A DNA stretch of 64,000 nt, taken from contig WFMF01000179.1 of NCBI GenBank assembly GCA_011033025.1, positions 186,001 to 250,000 of the forward strand, in the 5' to 3' direction. The position numbers were made by a program, and so were the translations under genes. The notes under the pieces were generated by a model. It ran no database searches. It was not told the DNA's origin and was given only the letters and a program-made list of their open reading frames with translations. Below, piece after piece: positions 63,800 through 64,000 of the stretch. This DNA is from Beroe forskalii (lineage: Eukaryota; Ctenophora; Nuda; Beroida; Beroidae). Numbering within the stretch: position 1 is the stretch's first letter; each line of letters begins with the position of its first letter.

Positions 63800-64000
63800 G
63801 TAAGCTCCAGTCAATGATAAACATCAAGCACTATAATTGGCAACTTTGCCCTTTGCCGACATTTACCAAAAGTTAACTACCAGTTTACCATGCGTTTACC
63901 ATCAGTTTACCATTAAATTTTCTATAGTACACTGTTACAGTGTCTACTGCTTGAAATAACCCTCATGCCCTCACTCACCTGAATCCCTTGTTACAGAACG

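Overview
This window is animal (metazoan) nuclear DNA. Coding sequence is broken into many short exons by GT-AG introns of roughly 150-400 bp, nearly all in phase 1. Almost every exon on the + strand encodes Ig-like domains rich in N-glycosylation sites. The - strand carries an LDLa-containing seven-helix receptor, and the introns hold MITE, hAT-like and LINE debris. Compact introns, an EphR-like cysteine module in the tail and LDLa receptors fit a marine invertebrate or early-branching animal. The sequence alone does not fix the phylum.

The dominant object is one apparently continuous, truncated-at-both-ends + strand gene (166-63799), with about 75 exons and roughly 7,700 codons visible, encoding on the order of 75-80 Ig-like domains. 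It has three arrays plus linkers and a tail. (1) The PQ array, 166-10447: five alternating pairs of two Ig types, one exon per domain. (2) Linker Ig domains, 10655-22972, each split by an intron. (3) The M array, 23158-41505: ten modules of four Ig domains in three exons (a, b, c), mostly alternating between two subtypes. (4) The N array, 44754-61731: ten modules of two Ig domains in two exons (d, e). (5) A cysteine-rich module and further Ig exons, 61987-63799. No start codon, terminal stop or transmembrane segment of this gene lies in the window. The continuity claim rests on matching splice phases and on two very long introns that split single Ig domains (17092-21930 and 54715-60170).

Three long introns contain genes on the opposite strand: an LDLa/7TM receptor (2475-4705, with a frame break), a secreted repeat protein (17645-19412, with a one-base frame break) and a small secreted protein of unknown family in three exons (55957-57191).

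The most unusual signal is that several tandem arrays in the PQ/linker part are built from splice junctions. They are a 31-bp array repeating an exon end plus 5' splice site (about 16 copies), a 25-bp array repeating a 3' splice site (12 acceptors), an 89-bp junction duplication (2 copies), and a 4-kb, 36-bp array (about 110 copies) repeating a 3' splice site plus exon start. In the last array every full unit is open in the reading frame of the exon it precedes.

Mobile DNA is well preserved and readable: two hAT-like elements with perfect 8-bp target duplications (one with its empty site preserved in a paralogous intron), a TA-flanked MITE, several fold-back elements, a decayed LINE ORF1 and a tRNA-like sequence.
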